From contig JAFYHU010000070.1 in assembly GCA_017538965.1 (NCBI GenBank), positions 1-48,710 on the forward strand: a DNA stretch of 48,710 nt. The letters are read 5' to 3'. Position 1 is the first letter of the stretch; the number at the start of each line of letters is the position of its first letter. Source of the DNA: Oscillospiraceae bacterium. GTDB lineage: Bacteria; Bacillota; Clostridia; Oscillospirales; Oscillospiraceae. The notes under the pieces were generated by a model. The model had not been told where the DNA came from. It searched no databases and worked only from the letters and a program-made list of their open reading frames with translations. Below are positions 34,384 to 42,783 of the stretch, piece after piece. The position numbers and the translations under genes are program-made.

Positions 34384-34946
34384 ACAGGATAGCCCTCCTT
34401 CTTTAACGATTTCTTCAATTTCTCGCGGAGACGGAAAAGGCGCACGGAGATCCGGTTTTCGCGGCTGTGCATTACTGCCGCAATGTTCTTTACAGAATCG
34501 GCAAACCAGTAACGGCGGACAAAGAGAAAACGATCGTCATAGTCGAGTTCGGAGAGAAAACGGTTGATTGCCGCAATCAACTCCTTTGTCTCATAGTCCA
34601 TTTCCACGTTCATACGCGAGGGAATGAAATCCTCCAACTCGTCCAGTACCAGATCAAAACTGCTGTTTCTTCTGGCAGCCGTTTCGCGGCGCAGTCTGCT
34701 TACGGCCAGATTACGGGCGATTCTGCAGACGAAGCTGATCAGGGGATTCGGTCGTTGAGGCGGGATGTTGTTCCAGACCCCCAGATATGTATCGTTTACA
34801 CATTCTTCCACATCCTGCCGATCACGCAGGATATTCGCCGCGGTTTTCCTTACCGCTGAACCGTGTTTTCTGTCCAGTTCCTCAATGGCCTGTTCTTCGC
34901 GCGCAAAGAACAGATCGATGATTTTGCTGTCCTCCAAATGCGTCAC
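34380..34946 (-). CDS. ECF-type RNA polymerase sigma factor
   Basis: A 188-residue sigma-70 family regulator. Region 2 runs from about 20 to 85 with DRQDVEECVNDTYLGVW and RIARNLAVSRLRRE; region 4 runs from about 125 to 180 with DRFLFVRRYWFADSVKNIAA and an HTH in SRENRISVRLFRLREKLK. The frame opens with GTG at 34946, but GGAAAGGAA lies very close to it; TTG at 34937 has better spacing and may be the true start. It would direct polymerase to an envelope or stress regulon, together with the overlapping putative anti-sigma gene. Confidence 0.88.
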   Translation of the reverse strand: MTHLEDSKIIDLFFAREEQAIEELDRKHGSAVRKTAANILRDRQDVEECVNDTYLGVWNNIPPQRPNPLISFVCRIARNLAVSRLRRETAARRNSSFDLVLDELEDFIPSRMNVEMDYETKELIAAINRFLSELDYDDRFLFVRRYWFADSVKNIAAVMHSRENRISVRLFRLREKLKKSLKKEGYPV

Positions 34947-35038
34947 TTCCTTTCCGTCTCATATATTATCTCGCAAACGGAGAGTAAATCTTACTGGTCT
35001 AATGCAGTATTATTTGGACACCGTAATATCACTAAACC

Positions 35039-35123
35039 TGCGCTTTATTGGAATTTGTGAGGTTGTTAAGCCTGCGCTTTGTCGGAATTTTCTGGCAATG
35101 GACACTTGCGCTTTATCGGAAAT
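35039..35123 (+). repeat. Three promoter-like repeats at a 34-bp period
   Basis: TGCGCTTTATTGGAATT (35039), TGCGCTTTGTCGGAATTT (35073) and TGCGCTTTATCGGAAAT (35107) start exactly 34 bases apart. The third unit reads as a promoter, TTGCGC (35106-35111), 17 bases and TATTGT (35129-35134), just before the AAA ATPase gene. Units one and two have weaker -10 equivalents (GGTTGT, GCAATG). Confidence 0.8.
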
Positions 35124-35153
35124 CGTGGTATTGTGTTCACGAGGTGAGTAGTG

Positions 35154-36512
35154 ATGCTGTTTGAGCGGAAAATCTATGAGAAGTTTCTTGCGTGGAAAAA
35201 TGATACTCGGGGGCAGAAAGCCTTATTGGTTGAGGGCGCCAGACGGATTGGAAAATCCACCGTCGTTGAGGAATTCGGAAAGAAAGAATACAAAAGCTAC
35301 ATTCTGATTGACTTTGCAAGAGCAACGGAAGATGTTAAGGGCTATTTTTATCAGCATCTCAATGATCTAGACACGTTTTTCATGCTTCTTTCCGTTCATT
35401 ATGGCGTCGAACTCTATCCTCGCGAAAGCCTGATTATCTTTGATGAAGTTCAGCTGTTCCCCAAAGCTCGTGAGGCCATCAAATATCTGGTTGCCGACGG
35501 CCGCTATGATTATATAGAAACCGGATCTTTGATATCGATAAAGGAAAATGTAAAAGACATTGTTATCCCTTCTGAAGAGCGAAAGATTAAAATGTATCCG
35601 CTTGACTTTGAAGAATTTTGCTGGGCGCTCGGAGAAAAGCCGATTATTCCTTATATCAGAAATTGCTTTCAGAAGAAGCAGCCGCTGGAGCGAAGCCTTC
35701 ACAATAAAGCCATGCTGCTGTTCAATCAATATATGCTGGTCGGCGGTATGCCAAAGCCAATCGTTGCGTTTCTTGAAGGAAGGAAAGATTTCGGGAAAGC
35801 AGATCTGGAAAAACGCGACATTCTTAACCTATACCGGGATGATATCATGAAAATCAGAGCACAGTACAGGGTGAAAGTATTATCCATTTTTGACCAGATT
35901 CCAGGCCTTCTGTCACAGCATGAAAAACGAGTTGTATTTAACCGTGTTGTTGAAGGTTCCACCGCAGATCAATATGAGGAAACCTTTTTCTGGCTTTCTG
36001 AATCAATGATCGCAAACGAATGCCGCAGATGCGATGATCCGAATGTCGGCCTATCCTTAAATGAGTCTGATTCTTATATCAAGTGCTATTTGGGAGATAC
36101 GGGACTTCTAGTTAGTCATGCCTTTGATGAAAACGAGATTTTGGAAAACGAAGTATACCGGCAAATTCTTTCGGGCAAGCTCTCATTAAACGAAGGTATG
36201 TTATATGAGAATGCGATTGCACAAATGCTGACGGCAAACGGGCATCGATTGTTTTTCTATACTCATTACAGCGAGGAAAAGCACAGAAATGATATGGAGA
36301 TAGATTTTATTATCTCAAATAACAGCAAAACCCGCTATAAAATGTACCCCATTGAAGTGAAATCCGGGAAGACATACTCTCTGAATTCTCTGCTGAAATT
36401 CAAAGAAAAGTATAAACGTAGAATTGGCGGAGCTTATGTGATTCATCCAAGAAACCTGATTGAAAAAGATGATATTCTATGTATTCCGCCTTACATGACG
36501 ATTTGTCTTTGA
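35154..36512 (+). CDS. AAA-family ATPase with DUF4143-type C-terminus
   Basis: A 452-residue P-loop ATPase. Walker A is GARRIGKST (28-36), Walker B is in LIIFDEVQLFP, and ETGSLIS is the sensor-like segment of this group. The C-terminal part includes EIDFII and PIEVKSGK, the D-(E/D)xK layout of the PD-(D/E)XK-like fold seen in these ATPases. The ATG at 35154 has GAGGTGA six bases upstream. The family is common in accessory and defence regions of gut bacteria but its role is unclear. It is followed 47 bases later by the TOTE-type gene, likely the same transcript. Confidence 0.85.
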   Translation: MLFERKIYEKFLAWKNDTRGQKALLVEGARRIGKSTVVEEFGKKEYKSYILIDFARATEDVKGYFYQHLNDLDTFFMLLSVHYGVELYPRESLIIFDEVQLFPKAREAIKYLVADGRYDYIETGSLISIKENVKDIVIPSEERKIKMYPLDFEEFCWALGEKPIIPYIRNCFQKKQPLERSLHNKAMLLFNQYMLVGGMPKPIVAFLEGRKDFGKADLEKRDILNLYRDDIMKIRAQYRVKVLSIFDQIPGLLSQHEKRVVFNRVVEGSTADQYEETFFWLSESMIANECRRCDDPNVGLSLNESDSYIKCYLGDTGLLVSHAFDENEILENEVYRQILSGKLSLNEGMLYENAIAQMLTANGHRLFFYTHYSEEKHRNDMEIDFIISNNSKTRYKMYPIEVKSGKTYSLNSLLKFKEKYKRRIGGAYVIHPRNLIEKDDILCIPPYMTICL

Positions 36513-36559
36513 TTTCCTATAACGTGATAAAGACCTTGTGTCCGCTCGGAGGAATGTCC

Positions 36560-39541
36560 ATGAATATTGAAGCTTACAATCTGGATTCACTGCGGAAACT
36601 GGTCAGAGAGCTTCAGAAGGAAAACGACAATCTGAAAGAACTGCTTACAGAGAATCATATTTCGTATGAGTCGGAAGATGTATTTCAAGTCTTTGCGCAG
36701 ATGCCTGATGAGTATGATCCTGATCAGGCATCTCTGATCGAAGAAATCTCTGTTACGGATGATGTGGCCAACAGGTTCTTCGGTATGTTCTGGGGACGAA
36801 AGGATGTGTATGCCCGGAGAGGGAAAAACGGCGGATACTATCCCCAATGCAGAAATCGATGGGATAATAAGATTTGTCCAAAGCAGAACGGGCAACCAAA
36901 GTTTAACTGTAATTCCTGCTCTTTTCAAAATTATGAGCAGCTGGAGCTGCGGCACATTAAGCAGCATCTGCTGGGAGTAAGAGAGAATTGCACGGATGTG
37001 ATCGGTATTTATCCGCTGTTGCCTGACAACACCTGCAGACTGCTGGTATTTGATTTTGATAATCATGAAAAAGGAGCTGACCAGGAGAATAATGCGAATC
37101 CGGATGATTCCTGGAAAGAAGAAGTAGATGCTCTCCGTCGGATCTGTGAGCAGAATGGCATCGATGCCTTAACAGAACGCTCCCGTTCCGGGCGCGGTGC
37201 ACATGTCTGGATATTTTTCAAGCATCCGATCCCCGCTTCTCTCGCAAGACAATTCGGGTTTGCCCTTCTGGATAAAGGATGTGAATCGATCAATCTGGGT
37301 TCTTTTCGATTCTACGACCGCATGTATCCGGCTCAGGACAGCTGTGATAAGATCGGCAATCTGGTTGCGCTTCCTTTGCAGGGACGTGCGCTGCAGAAAG
37401 GAAACAGTGCTTTTGTTGATAGTGCATGGAATGCTTATCCGAACCAATTGGCTGTATTATGGAATACGAAGCGGCTTGGCAGAGAGGATATTGAAGAAAA
37501 ACTGCTTCTGTGGAATGAAAAGGTAAGCGGATACTCTGTCTCAGAGATTTATCGGCAAGGGGAAAAACGTCTGAAGCCATGGAAAAGAAATGATCGCTTC
37601 CATAAGGAAGATGTAACCGGAGTATTCCATATCATTCTTGCAGATGGTGTTTATATTGATACGTTGAATCTTTCGCCAAGAATCCAGAACCAGATTCGTT
37701 GTCTCGCAACGATTGATAATCCGGAGTTCTACAGGCGAAAGAACTCCGGCAACTCCACATATTATTATCTGAGTACAATCTATCTTGGGAAGGATGTCGA
37801 TGGATATATTCAAGTGCCGAGAGGCCTATTTGAGCCGTTGACGGAAAAATGCAAAGACGCGGGGATCGTGTTTGATGTGGAAGATCATCGAAATACAGGG
37901 CGACCGATCCGCGTCAGTTTTCGCGGTGAGCTTCGAACCCAACAGGATCTTGCGGCTGAAAAACTGCTTCGCTTTGATAACGGAATTCTGAGTGCGGCAA
38001 CTGCCTTTGGGAAAACCGTTGTCTGCAGCTATCTGATCGCACAGCGAAAGGTATCCACGTTGGTACTTCTGGAAAGCACCGACCTTGTGGATCAATGGAT
38101 CGATGAATTGAATCGCTTCCTGATTATTGATGAAGAACCTCCTACTTACAAAACAAAAACCGGGCGTATGAAAAAGCGCAAATCCGTAATAGGAACCTAT
38201 CAGGCAGGAACAGACAAAACAACTGGTATCGTTGACGTTGCCATGATCGGCTCTGTTTACCGTAAGGGAGAGTTTTTTCCCGAAATTGATCGATATGGCC
38301 TTGTCATTATGGATGAATGTCATCATGCAGCTTCCTTGCAGGCTCAGCAGGTACTGCGCAGAATCAAGGCGAAATATGTATATGGCGTTTCTGCTACACC
38401 TGTCAGAAGCGACAGACTGGAAAAAATCAATTATATGATGCTGGGGCCGATTCGTCATCAGTATACATCCCGAGAGCAAGCGATGAAACAGGGGATCCTT
38501 CTTTTCGTACGGCCTCGTTTTACCCGCGTCGTAGACTTTTCAGAGGAAAAACTGGAGATTCACCGGGCGTATGAACTGATCAGTGAAAATGCCGACAGAA
38601 ACCGGCAAATTACGGAGGATGTTCGGTCGGCAATCCGAGACGGAAGGACACCGGTCATCCTGACACGTTTGAAGAAGCATGCCAAACTCCTGTATGATGA
38701 GCTTTCAGATGCCGCTCAACATGTGTTTCTTCTATATGGGGATAATACTCAGATTCGAAATCAGGAAATCCGACGGGAGATTCAGCATGTTCCGGGTAAT
38801 GAGACCATGCTGCTGATAGCAACAGGACAAAAGATAGGCGAAGGCTTTGATTGTCCGAGACTGGATACCTTGATGCTGGCATCGCCGGTGAAATTTGACG
38901 GCAGACTGATTCAGTATGTCGGACGGTTAAACCGCAGTTATGAGGGAAAGCAGGACGTTGTTGTCTTTGACTATGTTGATGCGCATATCGGCATCTTTGA
39001 CAACCAATACAGGAATCGACTGGCAGCATACAAGAAAATCGGCTATCAGATCCAATCTGATGAAAATATGGGTCGGCAGGTGGTCAATGCCATTTTTGAT
39101 CGCGGCAATTACGCAGAAGTATTTGAACGTGACATGGTAGAGGCAGAACGAGAGCTCATCATCGCAAGTCCCAATATCAGAAGACATAAGATAGCACGAA
39201 TGATAGAGCTTCTTCGTCCGAGACAGGAATCCGGGGTTCAGATCACCGTGATTACGCAGGATCCGGAATGTACACTTGTCGGAGATCCGTCCGATGTTCA
39301 GGAAATGATCATGGAAATGAGACATGCCGGGATCACCGTCGTTTTAACAGGAACTGAAAACGAACACTATGCAGTTATCGATAAGAAGCTGGTCTGGCAT
39401 GGCGGCATGAATCTCCTGGGCAAGGAAGATGTCTGGGACAATCTGATTCGGGTAGAGAGTGAAAAAGCTGCTGCAGAACTGCTGGAAATGAGCCACCGGC
39501 ATATTGCGAGTTCGCCAACGAATGAATGCCCGGTAATCTGA
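36560..39541 (+). CDS. TOTE-type primase-helicase-PLD conflict protein
   Basis: A 993-residue multidomain protein of the TOTE conflict-system type. After a short coiled coil (8-32) comes an archaeo-eukaryotic primase-like domain (about 65-330) with a zinc cluster (Cys97, Cys106, Cys117, Cys120), the metal-binding DFD (165-167) and RSRSGRGAH (207-215). A superfamily 2 helicase follows, with AFGKT (482-486), DECHH (585-589), SATP (611-614) and QYVGRLNR (785-792). The C-terminus (about 850-975) resembles a phospholipase D nuclease, with the half-site H936-x4-D941. The ATG at 36560 has GGAGG seven bases upstream; the longer frame overlaps the ATPase gene. Activity against invading nucleic acid is inferred from the family. 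Confidence 0.85.
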   Translation: MNIEAYNLDSLRKLVRELQKENDNLKELLTENHISYESEDVFQVFAQMPDEYDPDQASLIEEISVTDDVANRFFGMFWGRKDVYARRGKNGGYYPQCRNRWDNKICPKQNGQPKFNCNSCSFQNYEQLELRHIKQHLLGVRENCTDVIGIYPLLPDNTCRLLVFDFDNHEKGADQENNANPDDSWKEEVDALRRICEQNGIDALTERSRSGRGAHVWIFFKHPIPASLARQFGFALLDKGCESINLGSFRFYDRMYPAQDSCDKIGNLVALPLQGRALQKGNSAFVDSAWNAYPNQLAVLWNTKRLGREDIEEKLLLWNEKVSGYSVSEIYRQGEKRLKPWKRNDRFHKEDVTGVFHIILADGVYIDTLNLSPRIQNQIRCLATIDNPEFYRRKNSGNSTYYYLSTIYLGKDVDGYIQVPRGLFEPLTEKCKDAGIVFDVEDHRNTGRPIRVSFRGELRTQQDLAAEKLLRFDNGILSAATAFGKTVVCSYLIAQRKVSTLVLLESTDLVDQWIDELNRFLIIDEEPPTYKTKTGRMKKRKSVIGTYQAGTDKTTGIVDVAMIGSVYRKGEFFPEIDRYGLVIMDECHHAASLQAQQVLRRIKAKYVYGVSATPVRSDRLEKINYMMLGPIRHQYTSREQAMKQGILLFVRPRFTRVVDFSEEKLEIHRAYELISENADRNRQITEDVRSAIRDGRTPVILTRLKKHAKLLYDELSDAAQHVFLLYGDNTQIRNQEIRREIQHVPGNETMLLIATGQKIGEGFDCPRLDTLMLASPVKFDGRLIQYVGRLNRSYEGKQDVVVFDYVDAHIGIFDNQYRNRLAAYKKIGYQIQSDENMGRQVVNAIFDRGNYAEVFERDMVEAERELIIASPNIRRHKIARMIELLRPRQESGVQITVITQDPECTLVGDPSDVQEMIMEMRHAGITVVLTGTENEHYAVIDKKLVWHGGMNLLGKEDVWDNLIRVESEKAAAELLEMSHRHIASSPTNECPVI

Positions 39542-39586
39542 GTTTTTGTCGGATGCCAGTCCTGCAATTATGATAAGGACCACAAA

Positions 39587-39642
39587 AAAGGGCTGTGAAG
39601 AGAAGGAGATGAAGAAAATCTCCTGAACTTCACAGTCCCTTT
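39587..39642 (+). terminator. Compound hairpin after the TOTE gene
   Basis: AAAGGGCTGTGAAG pairs with CTTCACAGTCCCTTT around an inner AGGAGAT/ATCTCCT stem. The T tail is short, so it may be a terminator or the end of the accessory segment. Confidence 0.5.
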
Positions 39643-39697
39643 CGCAATGATAACGGTAAAAGCAGAGAAGCTTATATAAGGACACAAATCCTGCTAA

Positions 39698-40624
39698 TCA
39701 GCGGAGGAAGCCGTTGATGATCTGCTCTTCCGCTTCCTGCGGGGTCAGGCCAAGGGACATCAGCTTGATGAGCTGATCCCCGGCGATCTTTCCGATGGCC
39801 GCTTCGTGCACCAGCATCGCATCAATGTTGTTTGCCTCGAGGGAGGGGATGGCAAGAATATGGCCGTTATCCATGATGATCGAATCGCATTCGGTGTGCC
39901 CGCTGCAGGGCGCGTTGCCGGTAATGCGGGCGTTAAAGGTCTGAGATGAGTCGTCTCTCGCCACCGAACGGGAAACCACATCCGCCGTCGCGCCGGCGCC
40001 GTTCAGGCTTACCCGGTAATCGCTGACGGCATGCTGGCTGCCGTGGGTCATCAGGCGTTCTTTCACCGTGAGGCGTGCATCGGCCTTCAGTTCGGCAATC
40101 GTACTGCGCTCGGTGGAATCCACACCCTTGATCTGTTCCATCTCCATCTCCATGGAGCTTCCTTCCTCCATGTAGACTTCGGTGACCGGATTCAGAATCC
40201 GTTTGCCCCGGCCGTCGCCGGAGCCGTAATGTTTTTCAACATAGCGGACTTTGGCGCCCTTCCCGAGGAAGAAACGGTGAATGCCGTCATGTTCGGAATC
40301 CTGGCTGCCGCAGTTATCAATGCCGCAGCCGGCAACGATGACCACGTCACTGTCCTCGCCCACGTAGAAATCATTGTAGACCGTTTCCCTGATGCCGCTC
40401 TCGGACAGAACGACCGGGATATGGACACTTTCGTTTTTCGTGCCTGGCCTGATATGAATGTCGATGCCGCTGCCGTCCGGTTTTGAAACGATATCGATGT
40501 TCGCGGTGGTGTTTCTCCCGGCAAGCTGACTGTTGGCGCGGAAGTTGTAGGCGCCGGCCGGCACGCTGTGGAGGTCGGCAATTTCCGCAATCAGGCGCTT
40601 CTGGATGGAATCGAGTTTGACCAT
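39698..40624 (-). CDS. SufB/SufD-like Fe-S assembly scaffold
   Basis: A 308-residue right-handed beta-helix protein of the SufB/SufD family, shorter than classical SufB (about 470). The core shows GCGIDNCGSQDSEHDGIHRFF and the C-terminal acidic ALVHEAAIGKI-like segment (LVHEAAIGKIAGDQL), which in this family carries a conserved His and Glu. It lies 13 bases after the SufC-like ATPase gene. No SufS, SufU or SufD accompanies it, matching the minimal two-gene SMS arrangement of some anaerobes. Fe-S assembly is inferred from family. Confidence 0.85.
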   Translation of the reverse strand: MVKLDSIQKRLIAEIADLHSVPAGAYNFRANSQLAGRNTTANIDIVSKPDGSGIDIHIRPGTKNESVHIPVVLSESGIRETVYNDFYVGEDSDVVIVAGCGIDNCGSQDSEHDGIHRFFLGKGAKVRYVEKHYGSGDGRGKRILNPVTEVYMEEGSSMEMEMEQIKGVDSTERSTIAELKADARLTVKERLMTHGSQHAVSDYRVSLNGAGATADVVSRSVARDDSSQTFNARITGNAPCSGHTECDSIIMDNGHILAIPSLEANNIDAMLVHEAAIGKIAGDQLIKLMSLGLTPQEAEEQIINGFLR

Positions 40625-40637
40625 GTTCCCGCCCTCC

Positions 40638-41360
40638 TTACTGCTGCAGCCGGACGCATATGCCGGAAGCGGTGGTCAGGCCTGGCAGAATTTCGTCCGG
40701 ACTTCCGCGCCGGATGATCTCGCCGCCGGACAGGACCAGGATCTCGTCCGCGATCTGCAGAATGCGCTCCTGATGCGAGATGATGACAATGGAACTGTCC
40801 TGAATTTCGGCGCGCATTTTCTCGAAAATGCGAATCAGATTCTGGAAGCTCCACAGGTCAATGCCCGCTTCGGGCTCGTCGAAGACCGAAAGCCGCGTAT
40901 GACGCGCCATCAGGGTAGCGATTTCGATTCTTTTCAGCTCGCCGCCGGACAGCGAGGAATTGATCTCGCGGTCAACATAGTCCCGCGCACAGAGACCGAC
41001 CTCGGAAAGATACTCGCAGGCCTGGGAAACCGAAAGGTTTTTCCCGGACGCGATGCGCAGCAGATCCTGCACGCGAATGCCCTTGAAACGCACGGGCTGC
41101 TGGAAGGCAAAACTGATTCCCGCCCTGGCGCGGGCGGTGATGTCCAGGTCGGTAATATCCTTCCCGTCCAGCAGAATCTGCCCGGCGCTCGGTTTTTCAA
41201 TCCCCATGATCAGACGGGCCAGGGTGGACTTGCCGCTGCCGTTCGGCCCGGTGATGACAACAAATTTCCCGTCTTCAATCCGCAGATTCAGACCGCGAAG
41301 AATCTCTTTTCGTTTTCCGTCCTCTTCCACGGAAAAGCCGAGGTTTCTGATTTCCAGCAT
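40638..41360 (-). CDS. SufC-like Fe-S assembly ATPase
   Basis: A 240-residue ABC-type ATPase. Walker A is GPNGSGKS (38-45), the signature is SLSGGELKRIEIA and Walker B is LSVFDEPEAGID; the ELKR/KRIE form after the signature is characteristic of SufC rather than of transporter ATPases. It is first in the two-gene unit with the SufB-like gene. Confidence 0.88.
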   Translation of the reverse strand: MLEIRNLGFSVEEDGKRKEILRGLNLRIEDGKFVVITGPNGSGKSTLARLIMGIEKPSAGQILLDGKDITDLDITARARAGISFAFQQPVRFKGIRVQDLLRIASGKNLSVSQACEYLSEVGLCARDYVDREINSSLSGGELKRIEIATLMARHTRLSVFDEPEAGIDLWSFQNLIRIFEKMRAEIQDSSIVIISHQERILQIADEILVLSGGEIIRRGSPDEILPGLTTASGICVRLQQ

Positions 41361-41414
41361 ATTCTCTTTCTCTTCTCCTTTTCGGGCATTGTCCAGGGTG
41401 TTCTGCGGAACATG

Positions 41415-42017
41415 TCAAGACGAAAGAATCGTCGCCTTGTCCGCGTTCTGCTCCCGGATTTTGCGCTTCCAGCATTGATGGCACATGGCGATATAGCTGT
41501 CATTGCCGCCGAGGAAGACCTGATCACCTTCGGTGATGATACGGCCGGAGCCGTCGATGCGGGCATTTACGGTCGCCTTGCGGCCGCAGGCACAGACCGT
41601 CTTGATCTCGGTCAGGGAATCGGCCAGCTCCATCAGGCGCTGCGCGCCGGGAAAGAAGTGGGTCAGGAAGTCGGTGCGCAGACCGAAGCAGAGCACCGGC
41701 AGGTCGTCATCATCGACCAGGGTGCGCAGCTCGTCGATCTGTTCGGGCGTAAAAAACTGCGCTTCATCGGCAATAATGACATCGTGTCTGCCCGCTTCGC
41801 GGTAGGCGGCGATGATGCTTTCTGCCGGGGTAATCACCCGGGCACGGCATTCAAGGCCGATGCGGCTGCGGATCAGGTCGGCGCCGTCGCGGGTATCGAT
41901 GCTGGGCTTGATGAGCCACACGGTCATGCCCAGCTCTTCATAGTTGAACTTGGTAATCAGGGCCTGGGCAGACTTGGACGAACCCATGGCTCCGTATTTG
42001 AAATACAGCTTTGCCAT
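41415..42017 (-). CDS. tdk: Thymidine kinase
   Basis: Salvage kinase that phosphorylates thymidine to dTMP. The 200-residue type II enzyme has the P-loop GAMGSSKS (9-16, usually GPMFSGKS), Walker B-like DEAQF (84-88) and a zinc-binding lasso with Cys142, Cys144, Cys179 and Cys182. The substitution in the P-loop is mild and is known in some Clostridia. It is 14 bases after udk on the same strand. Confidence 0.93.
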   Translation of the reverse strand: MAKLYFKYGAMGSSKSAQALITKFNYEELGMTVWLIKPSIDTRDGADLIRSRIGLECRARVITPAESIIAAYREAGRHDVIIADEAQFFTPEQIDELRTLVDDDDLPVLCFGLRTDFLTHFFPGAQRLMELADSLTEIKTVCACGRKATVNARIDGSGRIITEGDQVFLGGNDSYIAMCHQCWKRKIREQNADKATILSS

Positions 42018-42031
42018 TTTTCTTTCCTTTC

Positions 42032-42649
42032 TCAGCGTTCGAGGTGCGCACGGACGCGCTCCATGATCATCTCCAGCGCCACCGGGTTATGCCCGCCCTC
42101 GGGAACAATGATGTCGGCACGGCGTTTGGACGGCTCGACATACCTCTCGTGCATGGGCTTGACCGTGGTCAGGTACTGGTTGACCACGCTTTCGAGACTG
42201 CGTCCGCGGTCCCGCACATCGCGCACGATGCGCCGCAGAATCCGCACGTCGGCATCGGCATCGACAAAGATCTTGATATCCATCTCGTCGCACAGTTCCT
42301 GATCGTGAAAAATCAGAATGCCCTCCACCAGGATGACCCGGGCCGGCCGGATTTCCCGCGTCTGTTCGAGCCGGTCATGGATCGCATAGTCATAGATCGG
42401 GCAGCGAATCGTCTTCCCGTCCTTCAGGCTGCGCAGATCCTGAAGAAAGCGCTCGGTATCAAAGGCGTCCGGATGGTCGTAATTGATCTTGCAGCGCTCT
42501 TCAAAGGGCGTGTCGTGCCTTTCCTTATAATAGTTGTCATATGAGAGCATGCAGACGTCCTTGCCGAAACGCGACATCAGACGCCGGGTAATGGTAGTTT
42601 TCCCGCTTCCGGTACCGCCGGCAATGCCGATGACCATCACTTTCTGCAT
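42032..42649 (-). CDS. udk: Uridine kinase
   Basis: Phosphorylates uridine and cytidine to their monophosphates. The 205-residue protein begins with the P-loop GGTGSGKT (11-18), and has YDNYYKE and YDHPDAFD in the positions expected of the family. A good promoter (TTGAAA-17-TATGAT) lies upstream, back to back with the deoD promoter. It is followed by tdk, forming a salvage pair. Confidence 0.93.
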   Translation of the reverse strand: MQKVMVIGIAGGTGSGKTTITRRLMSRFGKDVCMLSYDNYYKERHDTPFEERCKINYDHPDAFDTERFLQDLRSLKDGKTIRCPIYDYAIHDRLEQTREIRPARVILVEGILIFHDQELCDEMDIKIFVDADADVRILRRIVRDVRDRGRSLESVVNQYLTTVKPMHERYVEPSKRRADIIVPEGGHNPVALEMIMERVRAHLER

Positions 42650-42679
42650 CTTGTTCCCTCCGTCATTTTTGTTTGTCCT

Positions 42680-42708
42680 ATCATACCATAGAACTTCGAT
42701 GCTTTCAA
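42680..42708 (-). promoter_or_regulatory. Promoter of udk-tdk
   Basis: Minus-strand TTGAAA (42703-42708), 17 bases, TATGAT (42680-42685) with an extended TG. Confidence 0.65.
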
Positions 42709-42709
42709 T

Positions 42710-42738
42710 TTGACTTTTCGGTTTTTCTCCATTATACT
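42710..42738 (+). promoter_or_regulatory. Promoter of deoD
   Basis: TTGACT (42710-42715), 17 bases, TATACT (42733-42738). Only one base separates its -35 from that of the udk promoter. Confidence 0.75.
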
Positions 42739-42783
42739 TTTTTCAAGCACAGAACTCAAGAACGATTGAAAGGGGAGATTCTC

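Noticed and set aside
35039-35123. Three 34-bp units as a short CRISPR
   Set aside because: The units are too short and imperfect, the intervening bases are also partly similar, and one unit matches a promoter.
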